DNA from: Rhizobium sp. NXC14
Lineage (GTDB): Bacteria; Pseudomonadota; Alphaproteobacteria; Rhizobiales; Rhizobiaceae
Assembly: GCF_002117485.1 (NCBI RefSeq)
Contig: NZ_CP021030.1
Location: forward strand, 871,001 to 935,000
DNA: 64,000 bases
Direction: 5' to 3'
The notes beneath the pieces are model-generated. The model was not told the origin of the DNA and made no database searches. It saw only the letters and a program-made list of their open reading frames with translations. This document shows positions 55,808 through 64,000 of the stretch, in pieces. Numbering within the stretch: position 1 is the first letter of the stretch; every line of letters starts with the position of its first letter. The translations under genes were made by a program, and so were the position numbers.

Positions 55808-56691
55808 CACATGCCCCCCGAAACCGTTTCCGTCGCCTGGAAATACCAGTCGGGCCGCGCCTCGTGAAGAGCTGCCGTCGCATGGCGCGCGGCGGCCATA
55901 TCGGCGAAGATCCCGAAGCAGGTGGCGCCGGAGCCGGACATGCGGGCAAGAAGAGCGCCCTCAGCCTGCAGCATCGCCGAGATCGCCGCGATTTCGGGCA
56001 CGGCTTCGCGTGCCGGTGGCTCCAGGTCGTTGCGAGCCGCGCCGATCGCCGCAAGCCAGCCTTCGGTGTGTGCGAGCGTCAGGGGTGAATTGTTCTTTGC
56101 CGTGAGCCGGCGGAAAACCTCCGGCGTCGAAACCCCCTTCAGCGGGTTGGCCAGCACCATGGCAAAGGCCGGCAGATTGGGCACGGCTTCGATCTCCTCC
56201 CCGATGCCGCGGGCAATCAGCGGCCGGCTCTCGAGGCACATGGGCACGTCGGCGCCGAGCTTCAGCGCCAGCGCCGCCAGCGTCTCCACCGGCAATCGCA
56301 AGCCCCAGAGGCGCATCAGCCCCCGCAGGGTCGCCGCCGCATCGGCCGAGCCGCCGCCGATGCCGGAGGCAATGGGCAGGTTCTTCTGGAGATGGATGTG
56401 AACAGGGAAGGCAAGGGCGCCGACAGCCTCGCGCAGGAGATCGCGCGCTCTGATTACAAGGTTGGTGTCGCCGTCGCCGGCAAGCGTCTCTCCGAAGCGG
56501 CCCGACAGGGTGAAGGCGTCGGCCTGCGCGGGCAGGAAGCCCAGCCGGTCGCCGCAACCTGCGAAGGTCACCAGCATATCGAGCATGTGATAGCCGTCCG
56601 GCCGTTGGCCCGTCACATGCAGGGCGAGATTGATCTTCGCGCGCGCCTCTTCGGTGACGCCGAAAGCGTCGGCCAAGCCCTGCTCAGGCAT
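55807..56691 (-). CDS. ispE: 4-diphosphocytidyl-2-C-methyl-D-erythritol kinase
   Basis: A 294-residue GHMP kinase of the non-mevalonate isoprenoid pathway. N-terminal ARAKINLALHVTGQRPDGYH near residue 17, the phosphate loop PIASGIGGGSADAAATL near residue 105, and SGSGATCFGIF near residue 259 are conserved. It is followed by moaB with a one-base overlap and preceded at 13 bases by the TPR protein gene. Confidence 0.95.
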   Translation of the reverse strand: MPEQGLADAFGVTEEARAKINLALHVTGQRPDGYHMLDMLVTFAGCGDRLGFLPAQADAFTLSGRFGETLAGDGDTNLVIRARDLLREAVGALAFPVHIHLQKNLPIASGIGGGSADAAATLRGLMRLWGLRLPVETLAALALKLGADVPMCLESRPLIARGIGEEIEAVPNLPAFAMVLANPLKGVSTPEVFRRLTAKNNSPLTLAHTEGWLAAIGAARNDLEPPAREAVPEIAAISAMLQAEGALLARMSGSGATCFGIFADMAAARHATAALHEARPDWYFQATETVSGGM

Positions 56692-56703
56692 AGGTCGCGC
56701 CCG

Positions 56704-58536
56704 TCAGGACTTCTTGTCGACCGGCGGCGGCATGACCGGCGCCGGATCCGGCTGCTTCTTGTCGGCCGCCTTGGCATCGTCGCTAGCGGGCAGGCCGTTT
56801 GCGATCTTTTCCTTGATCTTCGGAATTTCGGCCGCTTCAGGCTCGGAGGCGAGCGCCCGGTTCCACTGGTAGACTGCTTCGAGCTTGCGCCCGACCCGCC
56901 AGTAGGCATCGCCGAGATGGTCGTTGATCGTCGCGTCGCCGGCCTTGATCTGCGCAGCCCGCTCCAGCTCGTCGACGGCGTCGTCGAAGCGGTTAAGGCG
57001 GAAATAGGCCCAGCCGAGCGAATCGATGATGTAGCCGTCGTCAGGGCGAAGATCGACAGCCTTCTTGATCATGGCGAGGCCTTCGTCGAGATTCCGGTTC
57101 ATGTCGATCCAGGAATAGCCGAGATAGTTCAGCACCTGCGGCTGGTCGGGGTTGAGCTCCAGGGCTTTTCGGAAATTCGGTTCGGCCTGGTCCCACTTCT
57201 TCAGCCGCTCATAGGCAATGCCGCGCTGGAAGAAGACGCTCCAGTTGGCGCGGCCGGGGATTGGGCCGATCACTTCGACCGCCTTGTCGTAATTGGCGGC
57301 CATCGCCTCGTAGTCCTTGGCGTCGGAGAGCACGCTGCCATAGGCGAGGTAGCTGCGGATATCCTTCGGATCGGAGGCGATCAGCGCCTGCAGGTGCTTG
57401 CGCGCCTCGTCGACCTTGCCGCCCTGGGCAAGGGCGAGGCCGAGTTGAAGCTCGGAGATGCGCCGCATCGGCGAATCTTCCGGCACCTTCTTATAGAGGG
57501 AGATGGCGCGGTCCATCTGGTTCTGCTTTTCGGCGATGCCGCCGAGCAGCACCAGTGTATCGGCGCTGTTGGGGTCGAGCGCCTTCGCGGTCTGCAGGTA
57601 GAGAGAGACGATATCCTCGGCGCCATCGCGGTTCAGAGCACCGCCGACGGAGAAGAGCACGCCGGCGGCGCCTTCTTCGGCCGTCTTGACCTGCTGCTCC
57701 TGCTTCTCGCCCTTCTCGATGCTGTCGCGCAGCGCATTCAGCGGCGCGTAGTTCGGCAGCAGGTTATCGCCGACGGAAACCGCATCGAGCGCCTTCTGCT
57801 TGTTGCCCTGCGCCGCCTCCAGGCGGGCAAGCGCCATCACCGCGCGCATGAAGGTGTCGGGCGCCGTCGCCCCGCCTTCCTTGTCGAGCACGGCGTCGTT
57901 GAGATGCTGGCGGGCCGACTTCACATCGCCGGTAACGACGGCGATCGCGCCGGCATTGTAGTTCTGAAAGATGCGGAACCAGTCCGGCCCCTTCATCTTC
58001 TCGACCATGGCGAGCGCTTCCTTGCCGCGGCCGGCGCCGACGCGGGCCCAGGCGAGCAGCAGGTCGTTCATCATCCGGTCGAGATCGTTCGGACCCTTAT
58101 ATTTCAGGATCGACTCGGCTGTCTTGTAGTCGTCGCGGCGCACGGCATCCATGGCGCGCACGATCGTGGTGATACGCTCGACCGAAGGATCGCTCTTCAG
58201 ATCATTGGCGTATTTGACGCCTTCCTTGATGTCGCCGTTGAGCAGCAGCGAGATCATCAGCCGCTGACGGATCTCGGGATTGCCGGGCTCGATCTGCAGC
58301 GCCTTCTTGTAGAGCGCGATCGCGGTCTCGTAATCGTGATCGACATCGGCTGTGCGCGCGGCGAGGAAGGCGCCTGAGAACGTGGTGACGTTATCGGCAT
58401 CGAAGAAGCTCTCGGCTTTGCCGGCATCGCCCGCCTTGGCCGCATCTTCGGCACTCACGCCGGCAACGCCGCCAAGCGAAAGGACAGCCGCCAGCGCTGC
58501 GCTCGTAAGGAGACGGATGGCAATTCTCTGCCGCAT
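56704..58536 (-). CDS. Exported tetratricopeptide repeat protein
   Basis: A 610-residue protein with a Sec signal peptide (IRLLTSAALAAVLSLGGVAG, cleavage likely near GVSA-ED). Many TPR units follow, for example ALYKKALQIEPGNPEIRQRL near residue 68, LNYLGYSWIDMNRNLDEG near residue 475 and NDHLGDAYWRVGRKLEAVYQ near residue 545. It ends with a Pro/Lys-rich tail. Such proteins act as scaffolds at the envelope; the partner is unknown. It lies 13 bases upstream of ispE on the same strand and is well conserved in this position in rhizobia, to my recollection. Confidence 0.85.
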   Translation of the reverse strand: MRQRIAIRLLTSAALAAVLSLGGVAGVSAEDAAKAGDAGKAESFFDADNVTTFSGAFLAARTADVDHDYETAIALYKKALQIEPGNPEIRQRLMISLLLNGDIKEGVKYANDLKSDPSVERITTIVRAMDAVRRDDYKTAESILKYKGPNDLDRMMNDLLLAWARVGAGRGKEALAMVEKMKGPDWFRIFQNYNAGAIAVVTGDVKSARQHLNDAVLDKEGGATAPDTFMRAVMALARLEAAQGNKQKALDAVSVGDNLLPNYAPLNALRDSIEKGEKQEQQVKTAEEGAAGVLFSVGGALNRDGAEDIVSLYLQTAKALDPNSADTLVLLGGIAEKQNQMDRAISLYKKVPEDSPMRRISELQLGLALAQGGKVDEARKHLQALIASDPKDIRSYLAYGSVLSDAKDYEAMAANYDKAVEVIGPIPGRANWSVFFQRGIAYERLKKWDQAEPNFRKALELNPDQPQVLNYLGYSWIDMNRNLDEGLAMIKKAVDLRPDDGYIIDSLGWAYFRLNRFDDAVDELERAAQIKAGDATINDHLGDAYWRVGRKLEAVYQWNRALASEPEAAEIPKIKEKIANGLPASDDAKAADKKQPDPAPVMPPPVDKKS

Positions 58537-58663
58537 TAGAAAACCTTTCTTCGAGAGCGTCCGGCCGCTGCCGGTCGCAAATCAGTCGTCATCACTGAGT
58601 CATAACAGGATGGCTTTTTTGGAGCGGCGCTGCAAGAAAATCAGCCTCGATCGGGGCGTTCGA

Positions 58664-59704
58664 TCAATTGACGCGCTCGATGCAGAAGTCGATCACTTCC
58701 ATCAGAGCGGATTTCCATACCGTATCGGGTAGCGGCGCCAGCGCGTCCCGCGCGATCGTGCCGTAATGGACCGCCCGGCCGATCGTGTCGCTCAGCGTGC
58801 CGTATTTGGTGATCAGCCCGAGCGCTTTTTCCAGGTTGGCGTCGCTGCTATTGCCGGCCTCGATCGCATCGCGCCAGAAGGCGCGCTCTTCCGTCGTGCC
58901 GCGGCGATAGGCGAGGATGACGGGCAGCGTGATCTTGCCTTCGCGGAAATCGTCACCGACATTCTTGCCGAGATCGGCGGCCTTGCCGCCATAGTCGAGC
59001 GCGTCGTCGACGAGCTGAAAGGCGAGGCCGAGATTCATGCCGTAGGATTTCAGCGCATTGCGGCCGGAGCGGCCGGCATCGGCGACGATCGGCCCGACTT
59101 CGGCGGCGGCCGCAAAGAGAGCCGCCGTCTTGGCGCGGATGACGGAGAGGTAATCGTCCTCCGTCGTTTCCATGTTCTTGGCGACGGAAAGCTGCAGCAC
59201 TTCGCCTTCGGCAATCACGCAGGCCGCGGACGACAGGACGTCGAGCGCATCGAGCGAGCCGACATCGACCATCATGCGGAAGGCCTGGCCGAGCAGAAAG
59301 TCGCCGACCAGCACGCTTGCCTGGTTGCCCCAGATCATCCGCGCCGTCGATTTGCCGCGGCGCAGGTCGCTTTCGTCGACGACGTCGTCATGCAGCAGTG
59401 TCGCCGTGTGCATGAATTCGACCGAGGTGGCGAGCTTGACGTGGTTTTCGCCGCGATAGTCGAACAGCGAGGCGGCCGCCAGCGTCAGCATCGGCCGCAG
59501 CCGCTTGCCGCCTGATGAAATCAGATGGTTGGCCACTTCGGGGATCATCTGCACGTCGGAGCCGGCCTTGGACAGAATGAGCTGGTTCACCCGCTCCATG
59601 TCAGCCCGGGTGAGATCGACCAGCGGCTTGATGGATGCCAGTTTGTTTTTGCTTTCTTCAAGCGGTATGACCACGCCCAACGACCCGGACTCCTGTTCAC
59701 TCAT
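58664..59704 (-). CDS. ispB: Octaprenyl-type polyprenyl diphosphate synthase
   Basis: A 346-residue trans-isoprenyl transferase that makes the side chain of ubiquinone. The first aspartate-rich motif is LLHDDVVDESDLRRG near residue 105, the second is FQLVDDALDYGG near residue 234, and GGKRLRPMLTLAAA near residue 65 is conserved. The start ATG at 59704 (MSEQESGSLGVVIP) is preferred over the longer frame. It is divergent from the DUF2007 gene. Confidence 0.94.
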   Translation of the reverse strand: MSEQESGSLGVVIPLEESKNKLASIKPLVDLTRADMERVNQLILSKAGSDVQMIPEVANHLISSGGKRLRPMLTLAAASLFDYRGENHVKLATSVEFMHTATLLHDDVVDESDLRRGKSTARMIWGNQASVLVGDFLLGQAFRMMVDVGSLDALDVLSSAACVIAEGEVLQLSVAKNMETTEDDYLSVIRAKTAALFAAAAEVGPIVADAGRSGRNALKSYGMNLGLAFQLVDDALDYGGKAADLGKNVGDDFREGKITLPVILAYRRGTTEERAFWRDAIEAGNSSDANLEKALGLITKYGTLSDTIGRAVHYGTIARDALAPLPDTVWKSALMEVIDFCIERVN

Positions 59705-59788
59705 TGCATCTGACAATAGAAAGGGGCGATGGACGCGGCAAGGGGTGAATTGTCGCGCCAGCCGAAATTGGAAGGAAAAAGACGGCAA

Positions 59789-60016
59789 ATGCATGAACTT
59801 ATCCGCGCCAACGATCCCGTTCTGCTCTCCTTCGCCGAGAGCCTGATGAAGGATGCCGGAATTCACTGCTTCATCGCCGATCAGGGCATGAGCGTGCTGG
59901 AAGGCTCGCTCGGCATGCTGCCGCGCCGCCTGCTGGTGGATGAGGACATGGCCGACCGGGCCCGCCGCATTCTGATCGATGCCGGCCTCGGCGGCGAGCT
60001 GCGCGACAGGACGTGA
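59789..60016 (+). CDS. DUF2007 domain small protein
   Basis: A 75-residue protein, MHELIRANDPVLLSFAESLM and GIHCFIADQGMSVLEGSLGM then RRLLVDEDMADRARRIL. This is the DUF2007 pattern (predicted signal-transducing, PII-like fold) of unknown function. AAGGAAAAAGACGG precedes the ATG at 59789. It ends seven bases before the methyltransferase start at 60024, so the two are probably cotranscribed. Confidence 0.87.
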   Translation: MHELIRANDPVLLSFAESLMKDAGIHCFIADQGMSVLEGSLGMLPRRLLVDEDMADRARRILIDAGLGGELRDRT

Positions 60017-60023
60017 GCGGACG

Positions 60024-60821
60024 ATGACCGGCGGACCGGCTGAAACCATCGATGCCTTCCATCGCGGCGCCTTTCATCTGGTGCAGCCGAAGGGCAGGGG
60101 TCATCGCGCCGGCATGGATGCGATGCTGCTGGCCGCCCTCGTCGCCGACGATCGCGCGATCAGGGTGGCCGATCTCGGCGCCGGCGCCGGTGCCGCCGGC
60201 CTTGCCGTCGCCTCGCGCCTTCCTAAGGCGCAAGTGGTGCTCTTCGAACGCTCTGCCGAGATGGCCGAATATGCCCGCCGCAGCATCCTGTTGCCGGAAA
60301 ACGCCCATCTCGCCGCCCGCCTCAGTGTCGTCGAGGCCGATGTAGCGCTGACCGCCAAGGCGCGCAACGATGCCGGCCTTGCCGATGAAAGCTTCCATCA
60401 CGTGATCATGAACCCGCCCTTCAACGATGCCGGCGACCGGCGCACGCCCGATGCGCTGAAGGCCGAAGCCCATGCGATGACTGACGGCTTGTTCGAAAGC
60501 TGGATCCGCACGGCAGGCGCCATCATGATCCCGGGCGGGCAATTGTCGCTGATCGCCAGACCCCAGTCGATCGCCGAGATCATCGATGCCTGCGGCCGCC
60601 GCTTCGGGGGCATCGAGGTGACGGCCATCCATCCGCGCCCCGGGGAAAATGCCGTCCGCATCCTGGTGACCGCCATCAAGGGCTCACGGGCGCGGCTGTC
60701 GCTGCGCGCGGCCCTCGTCATGCACGAAGAGGGAAGCCACAAATTCTCCCCTCTGGTCGACGATTTCAACAATGGCCGGGCGGCCTATTCCAGGCTTCGA
60801 TCGTCAAACGCTAGCCGGTGA
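60024..60821 (+). CDS. tRNA1(Val) N6-adenine methyltransferase (TrmN6)-like
   Basis: A 265-residue SAM methyltransferase. Motif I is [20 protein letters not shown] near residue 48, and the N6-adenine/amino-methyl motif is [10 protein letters not shown] near residue 133. The [20 protein letters not shown] segment near residue 19 is typical of the TrmN6/YfiC group. The target is inferred from the family. Its last 11 bases overlap the convergent mntH gene. Confidence 0.88.
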   Translation: MTGGPAETIDAFHRGAFHLVQPKGRGHRAGMDAMLLAALVADDRAIRVADLGAGAGAAGLAVASRLPKAQVVLFERSAEMAEYARRSILLPENAHLAARLSVVEADVALTAKARNDAGLADESFHHVIMNPPFNDAGDRRTPDALKAEAHAMTDGLFESWIRTAGAIMIPGGQLSLIARPQSIAEIIDACGRRFGGIEVTAIHPRPGENAVRILVTAIKGSRARLSLRAALVMHEEGSHKFSPLVDDFNNGRAAYSRLRSSNASR

Positions 60822-62151
60822 CGAAGTCGAAGAGCAGCTTGACGTTCAGCCCGGCGATCACGACGGCGATCACATAGGCGATGCCGCTCAGCCAGCGCGG
60901 CGCCACGAGTTCGCCCATCTTGGCCCGGCTGGCGGTGAACATTACCAGCGGGAAGACGGCGAAGGAAAGCTGCAGGCTGAGCACGACCTGCGTGAGGATC
61001 AGCAGTTCAGCCGTGCCCTGGTTGCCGTACCAGATGGTGACGACCGCCGCCGGCACGATGGCGATAGCGCGGGTGATCAGCCGGCGCACCCAGGGTTTCA
61101 GCCGGATCTTGAGGAAGCCTTCCATGACGATCTGGCCGGCAAGCGTCGCCGTCACCGTCGAGTTGAGGCCGCAGCAGAGAAGCGCGATGCCGAAGAGCGT
61201 CGGGGCGATGGCGAGGCCAAGCAGCGGCGACAGCAGCGCATAGGCGTTGCCGAGCTCGACGACATCGGTCTTGCCATTGGCATTGAAGGCGGCGGCTGCA
61301 AGGATCAGGATCGAGGCATTGATCAACAGCGCGAAACAGAGCGCGACGGTGGAGTCGATCGTCGCATAGGTCAGCGCCTCCTTCTTCTCGGGGATCGTGT
61401 GACCATAGGCCCGCGTCTGCACGATGCCGGAGTGCAGATAGAGATTGTGCGGCATGACGGTCGCACCGAGGATGCCGAGCGCCAGATAGAGCATTTCCGG
61501 GTTGGTGACGATCTCGGTCGTGGGGAAGAAGCCGGTGATGACGGCGCCCCATTGCGGATCGGCAAGGAAGATCTGCACGCCGAAGCAGAGCGCGATTACC
61601 CCAAGCAACGCGATGATGAAGGCTTCCACCCAGCGGAAGCCGAGCCTCTGCAGGAAGAGGATCAGAAAGACATCCAGGGCGGTGATGAGAACGCCGAGCT
61701 CAAGCGGAATGCCGAACAGCAGATTGAGACCGATTGCCGTGCCGATCACCTCGGCAATGTCGGTCGCGATGATGGCGATTTCCGCAAAGGCCCAGAGCGG
61801 CACCGAAACCCATTTGGGAAAGGCGTCGCGGCAGGCCTGTGCGAGGTCGCGGCCGGAGGCGATCGCCAGGCGCGCGCAGAGTGATTGCAGCACGATCGCC
61901 ATCATGTTGGAAAGCAGGGCCACGGTGAGCAGCGCATAGCCGAATTTCGAGCCGCCGGCGAGCGAGGTCGCCCAGTTGCCCGGGTCCATGTAGCCGACGG
62001 CGACCATGTAGCCCGGCCCGGCAAAGGCCGCCGCCCGGCGCCACATCGAGCTGTGACGCCCCGTTCCGACAGTGCGGTAGACATCCGACAGCGACGCCTC
62101 GCCGCGTTCGTGCCGCCAGCCGCTGTTTGCATTGGGATTGAGAGCGTCCAT
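60811..62151 (-). CDS. mntH: Nramp family Mn2+/H+ transporter
   Basis: A 446-residue inner-membrane symporter for Mn2+ (and Fe2+). About 11 hydrophobic helices are present. The metal-binding motifs are [16 protein letters not shown] near residue 53 (DPGN in helix 1) and [14 protein letters not shown] near residue 237 (MPH in helix 6). A Fur/Mur-like box lies 46 bases upstream, which fits the Mn-dependent repressor Mur of rhizobia. The gene is divergent from the S49 peptidase gene. Confidence 0.95.
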   Translation of the reverse strand: MDALNPNANSGWRHERGEASLSDVYRTVGTGRHSSMWRRAAAFAGPGYMVAVGYMDPGNWATSLAGGSKFGYALLTVALLSNMMAIVLQSLCARLAIASGRDLAQACRDAFPKWVSVPLWAFAEIAIIATDIAEVIGTAIGLNLLFGIPLELGVLITALDVFLILFLQRLGFRWVEAFIIALLGVIALCFGVQIFLADPQWGAVITGFFPTTEIVTNPEMLYLALGILGATVMPHNLYLHSGIVQTRAYGHTIPEKKEALTYATIDSTVALCFALLINASILILAAAAFNANGKTDVVELGNAYALLSPLLGLAIAPTLFGIALLCCGLNSTVTATLAGQIVMEGFLKIRLKPWVRRLITRAIAIVPAAVVTIWYGNQGTAELLILTQVVLSLQLSFAVFPLVMFTASRAKMGELVAPRWLSGIAYVIAVVIAGLNVKLLFDFVTG

Positions 62152-62193
62152 GCCATTTCCACCTAGTTATCGTCCGTGCACTATGACCGATTA

Positions 62194-62216
62194 GAATGAT
62201 AATGCAAGTCATTCGC
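62194..62216. promoter_or_regulatory. Fur/Mur-like operator upstream of mntH
   Basis: GATAATGCAAGTCATTCGC at 62198-62216 matches the classical 19-base Fur consensus at 14 positions. The flanking GAATGA (62194-62199) and TCATTC (62209-62214) also form an inverted repeat. In rhizobia the Fur homologue Mur senses Mn2+ and represses mntH and sit genes, so Mn-dependent control is expected. The box is 43-65 bases upstream of the mntH start. Confidence 0.65.
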
Positions 62217-62333
62217 AACAAGAAAATCAATCGGGTGTTTTTCAGGAACGCGGGCATTGCGTTTGTCGTTCCAGCGCATACATGGATGCGATTGCGAAGT
62301 GACGATCGTGCGACCCGAAGCGAAGGATGGGAA

Positions 62334-63194
62334 ATGGCCGGATTCTTGAGAAAGCTGCTGCCGAAACGGTTCCGCAGGGAGGGCCTCACCATTCCCGTCG
62401 TCAGGCTGCAGGGTGCGATCATCAGCGGCGGCGGCCAGTTCCGCCCCACCCTCAATCTCGCCAATGTCGCCCCCGTCCTGGAAAAGGCCTTCGCCAAGAA
62501 GGAGGCGCCGGCCGTTGCCATAACAATCAATTCGCCGGGCGGCTCGCCGGTCCAGTCCCGACTGATCTTCACCCGCATCCGCGAGCTCGCCCGCGAAAAG
62601 CAGAAGAAGGTGCTGGTCTTCGTCGAGGATGTCGCCGCTTCCGGCGGTTACATGATCGCGCTTGCCGGCGACGAGATCATCGCCGACGCCACCTCGATCG
62701 TCGGCTCGATCGGCGTCGTCTCCGGCGGTTTCGGCTTTCCCGAACTCCTGAAGAAGATCGGCGTCGAGCGCCGCGTCTATACGGCCGGCGAAAACAAGGT
62801 GATCCTCGATCCGTTCCAGCCGGAAAAGGAAAAGGATATCGAGTACCTCAAGAGCCTGCAGCTCGAAATCCACCAGGTCTTCATCGCAATGGTGCGCGAG
62901 CGCCGCGCCGGCAAGCTGACGGATGATGCGACGGTGTTTTCCGGCTTGTTCTGGAGCGGCACCCGCGGCCTCGAGCTTGGCCTCATCGATGGCCTCGGCG
63001 ACATGCGCCAGGAATTGAAGCGGCGCTACGGCCAGAAGACCCGGCTGGAACTCGTCACCGCCGGCCGCGGCCTCTTCGGCCGCCGCATTCCCGGCGTATC
63101 GCCTGTTACACTCGAAGGCGCGGGGGCAGGTCTCGCAACAGGACTTGTCGAAGCGGCGGAAGAGAGAGCATTGTGGAGCCGCTTCGGGCTTTGA
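62334..63194 (+). CDS. S49 family peptidase (SppA-like)
   Basis: A 286-residue protein of the signal-peptide-peptidase A family. The nucleophilic serine is in VEDVAASGGYMIALAGDEII near residue 107 and the general-base lysine is expected in GVERRVYTAGENKVILDPF near residue 150, as in other short SppA proteins. VAITINSPGGSPVQSRLI near residue 63 is the conserved substrate-side loop. No clear N-terminal signal or membrane anchor is seen from MAGFLRKLLPKRF, so localisation is uncertain; it may be cytoplasmic or membrane-associated. The ATG at 62334 has AAGGATGGGA just upstream. Confidence 0.88.
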   Translation: MAGFLRKLLPKRFRREGLTIPVVRLQGAIISGGGQFRPTLNLANVAPVLEKAFAKKEAPAVAITINSPGGSPVQSRLIFTRIRELAREKQKKVLVFVEDVAASGGYMIALAGDEIIADATSIVGSIGVVSGGFGFPELLKKIGVERRVYTAGENKVILDPFQPEKEKDIEYLKSLQLEIHQVFIAMVRERRAGKLTDDATVFSGLFWSGTRGLELGLIDGLGDMRQELKRRYGQKTRLELVTAGRGLFGRRIPGVSPVTLEGAGAGLATGLVEAAEERALWSRFGL

Positions 63195-63212
63195 GAGGAG
63201 CAAGAGAGGGGC

Positions 63213-63404
63213 ATGGCACAGCTTATCACGATCCTGGTCCTGGTGTTCTCAGCCTGGTGGCTCTACCGCCGCTTCGTCTCCGATGCCCGCAAGCTCGCCG
63301 AAAAATCGCGCCGCGCCGAAAAGGAACGCCAGACCGGCGCGATCGGCACGCTGGTCAAGGACCCCGTGACCGGGGAATATCGGCTGAAGCGGGATGAGGA
63401 ATAG
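63213..63404 (+). CDS. Small conserved single-pass membrane protein
   Basis: A 63-residue protein: one N-terminal hydrophobic helix (AQLITILVLVFSAWWLYRRF), then a charged tail ending GTLVKDPVTGEYRLKRDEE. AGGAGCAAGAGAGGGGC lies before the ATG. It is 18 bases after the S49 peptidase gene, suggesting cotranscription. The tail motif KDPVTGEYR is repeated in homologous rhizobial small proteins to my recollection. The function is unknown. Confidence 0.8.
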   Translation: MAQLITILVLVFSAWWLYRRFVSDARKLAEKSRRAEKERQTGAIGTLVKDPVTGEYRLKRDEE

Positions 63405-63457
63405 ATACAGCCTTGGATTTGCCTCATCCCGCTGCGGGTCCGCCGCGCAAACGTAGG

Positions 63458-63654
63458 TGGGCTGGGCACCCCCCTCTGTCCTGCTGGACATCTCCCCCAC
63501 AAGGAGGGAGATCGGCTGGGCGTGACGGCTTCCCCAAGCAACTGAGCATTGTGATTGTCGCTGCCGTTAGGGAGGGGGCGATGGTCAAGCCTCTTGCCAA
63601 TCTCCACCCTTGTGGGGGAGATGTCCGGCAGGACAGAGGGGGGTGCCTAGCCCA
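63458..63654. repeat. Large inverted repeat between S49 locus and glyQ
   Basis: The left arm (63458-63514) contains CACCCCCCTCTGTCCTGC, then GGACATCTCCCCCACAAGG. The right arm (63597-63654) is its near-perfect reverse complement with GTGGGGGAGATGTCCGGCAG then GACAGAGGGGGGTGCCTAG. The arms are roughly 55 bases each with about five differences, separated by about 82 bases. The stretch 63405-63795 holds no gene. The same type of unit is a frequent rhizobial dispersed element. Confidence 0.82.
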
Positions 63655-63795
63655 CCATCGCTTGATTGAGGTTAGGCGCAGTTAGGTTCCGCTTCCACAT
63701 CGACGTTCGATCCCGACCGCTGCAAAACCCTTGACCCCTGCCGCCCTCCATGGCACCTGTCGCGCCGATAATTCCCAAGCCAGCGGTGCCATCCC

Positions 63796-64000
63796 ATGTC
63801 AGCTCTCCCAGACCATATGAACCCGAAGCGCTCCTTTCAGGCGCTGATCCTGACCCTGCATAGCTACTGGGCGGACAAGGGTTGCGCGGTGCTGCAGCCC
63901 TACGACATGGAGGTCGGCGCCGGCACCTTCCACCCGGCAACGACCTTGCGCGCCCTCGGCCCCAAGCCGTGGAAAGCGGCTTACGTCCAGCCCTCCCGAC
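63796..64000 (+). CDS. glyQ: Glycyl-tRNA synthetase alpha subunit (partial)
   Basis: The first 68 residues of the alpha subunit of the tetrameric glycyl-tRNA synthetase, cut by the window edge. [20 protein letters not shown] and [20 protein letters not shown] with [15 protein letters not shown] form the class II motif 1/2 region and are nearly invariant in GlyQ. Start at 63796 ([14 protein letters not shown]); the ATG at 63817 is an alternative that fits the family as well. Confidence 0.95.

Noticed and set aside
56392..58377. A 661-codon plus-strand frame opposite the TPR protein and ispE
   Set aside because: It covers two genes with clear signal peptide, TPR and GHMP motifs on the other strand.

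Overview
The window looks like a chromosomal core segment of a fast-growing Rhizobium (the R. etli / R. leguminosarum group or a close relative). The reasons are high GC with strong GC3 bias, very close rhizobial-type protein sequences, an F0-only ATP synthase cluster with paired b' and b subunits, HisZ plus short HisG, a CIRCE-controlled groESL operon, a waaA/lpxK lipid A block, and intergenic palindromes of the rhizobial mosaic (RIME-like) kind. This assignment is recognition from sequence, not a database search.

Layout. 1-4450: the edge of an unrecognised gene with a Rossmann/methyltransferase-like motif, divergent from hisS-hisZ-hisG, which ends in a bidirectional terminator. 4470-9170: a DoxX membrane protein, a glutathione S-transferase, then a gene-poor accessory stretch with a translationally coupled SDR/ECF-sigma pair and a PAS-only protein. 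9170-11340: groES-groEL under CIRCE. 11594-22263: HAD hydrolase, ribF, ileS, a lipoprotein, tadA, rluB with a very long basic tail, rsmD, a patatin, an EVE-domain protein and a VOC protein. 22376-32243: a Kef-type antiporter, then pmbA-cysQ-DUF4170-waaA-HAD-lpxK facing DUF2093 and mutL.

32427-35660: a two-gene signalling module (PAS-PAS-pseudoreceiver-receiver protein without a kinase domain, then a GGDEF/EAL protein). 35832-40801: a PRC-barrel protein and a sugar-acid operon (SDR, dgoK, dgoA, SMP-30 lactonase) divergent from an IclR regulator. It fits oxidative galactose/galactonate breakdown but has no dehydratase here. 41062-48482: a solo LuxR-type regulator, an unexplained gap, mrp, a CorA transporter, kup and a SleB-type wall hydrolase. 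48754-51446: atpI-atpB-atpE-atpF'-atpF with a strong terminator. 51517-64000: rnhB, a radical SAM protein, a short glycosyltransferase, a small exported protein with a 21-bp triplicated start, moaB-ispE, a TPR lipoprotein-like exported protein, ispB, DUF2007, a TrmN6-like methyltransferase, mntH with a Fur/Mur-like box, an S49 peptidase, a small membrane protein, a large inverted repeat and the start of glyQ.

Most of the window is housekeeping. No rRNA, tRNA, CRISPR, transposase, integrase or prophage was seen. The most interesting non-routine items are the SDR/ECF pair, the kinase-less PAS/receiver plus GGDEF/EAL module, the small exported protein with coding triplet repeats, the RluB tail, and the recurrent paired inverted intergenic elements.
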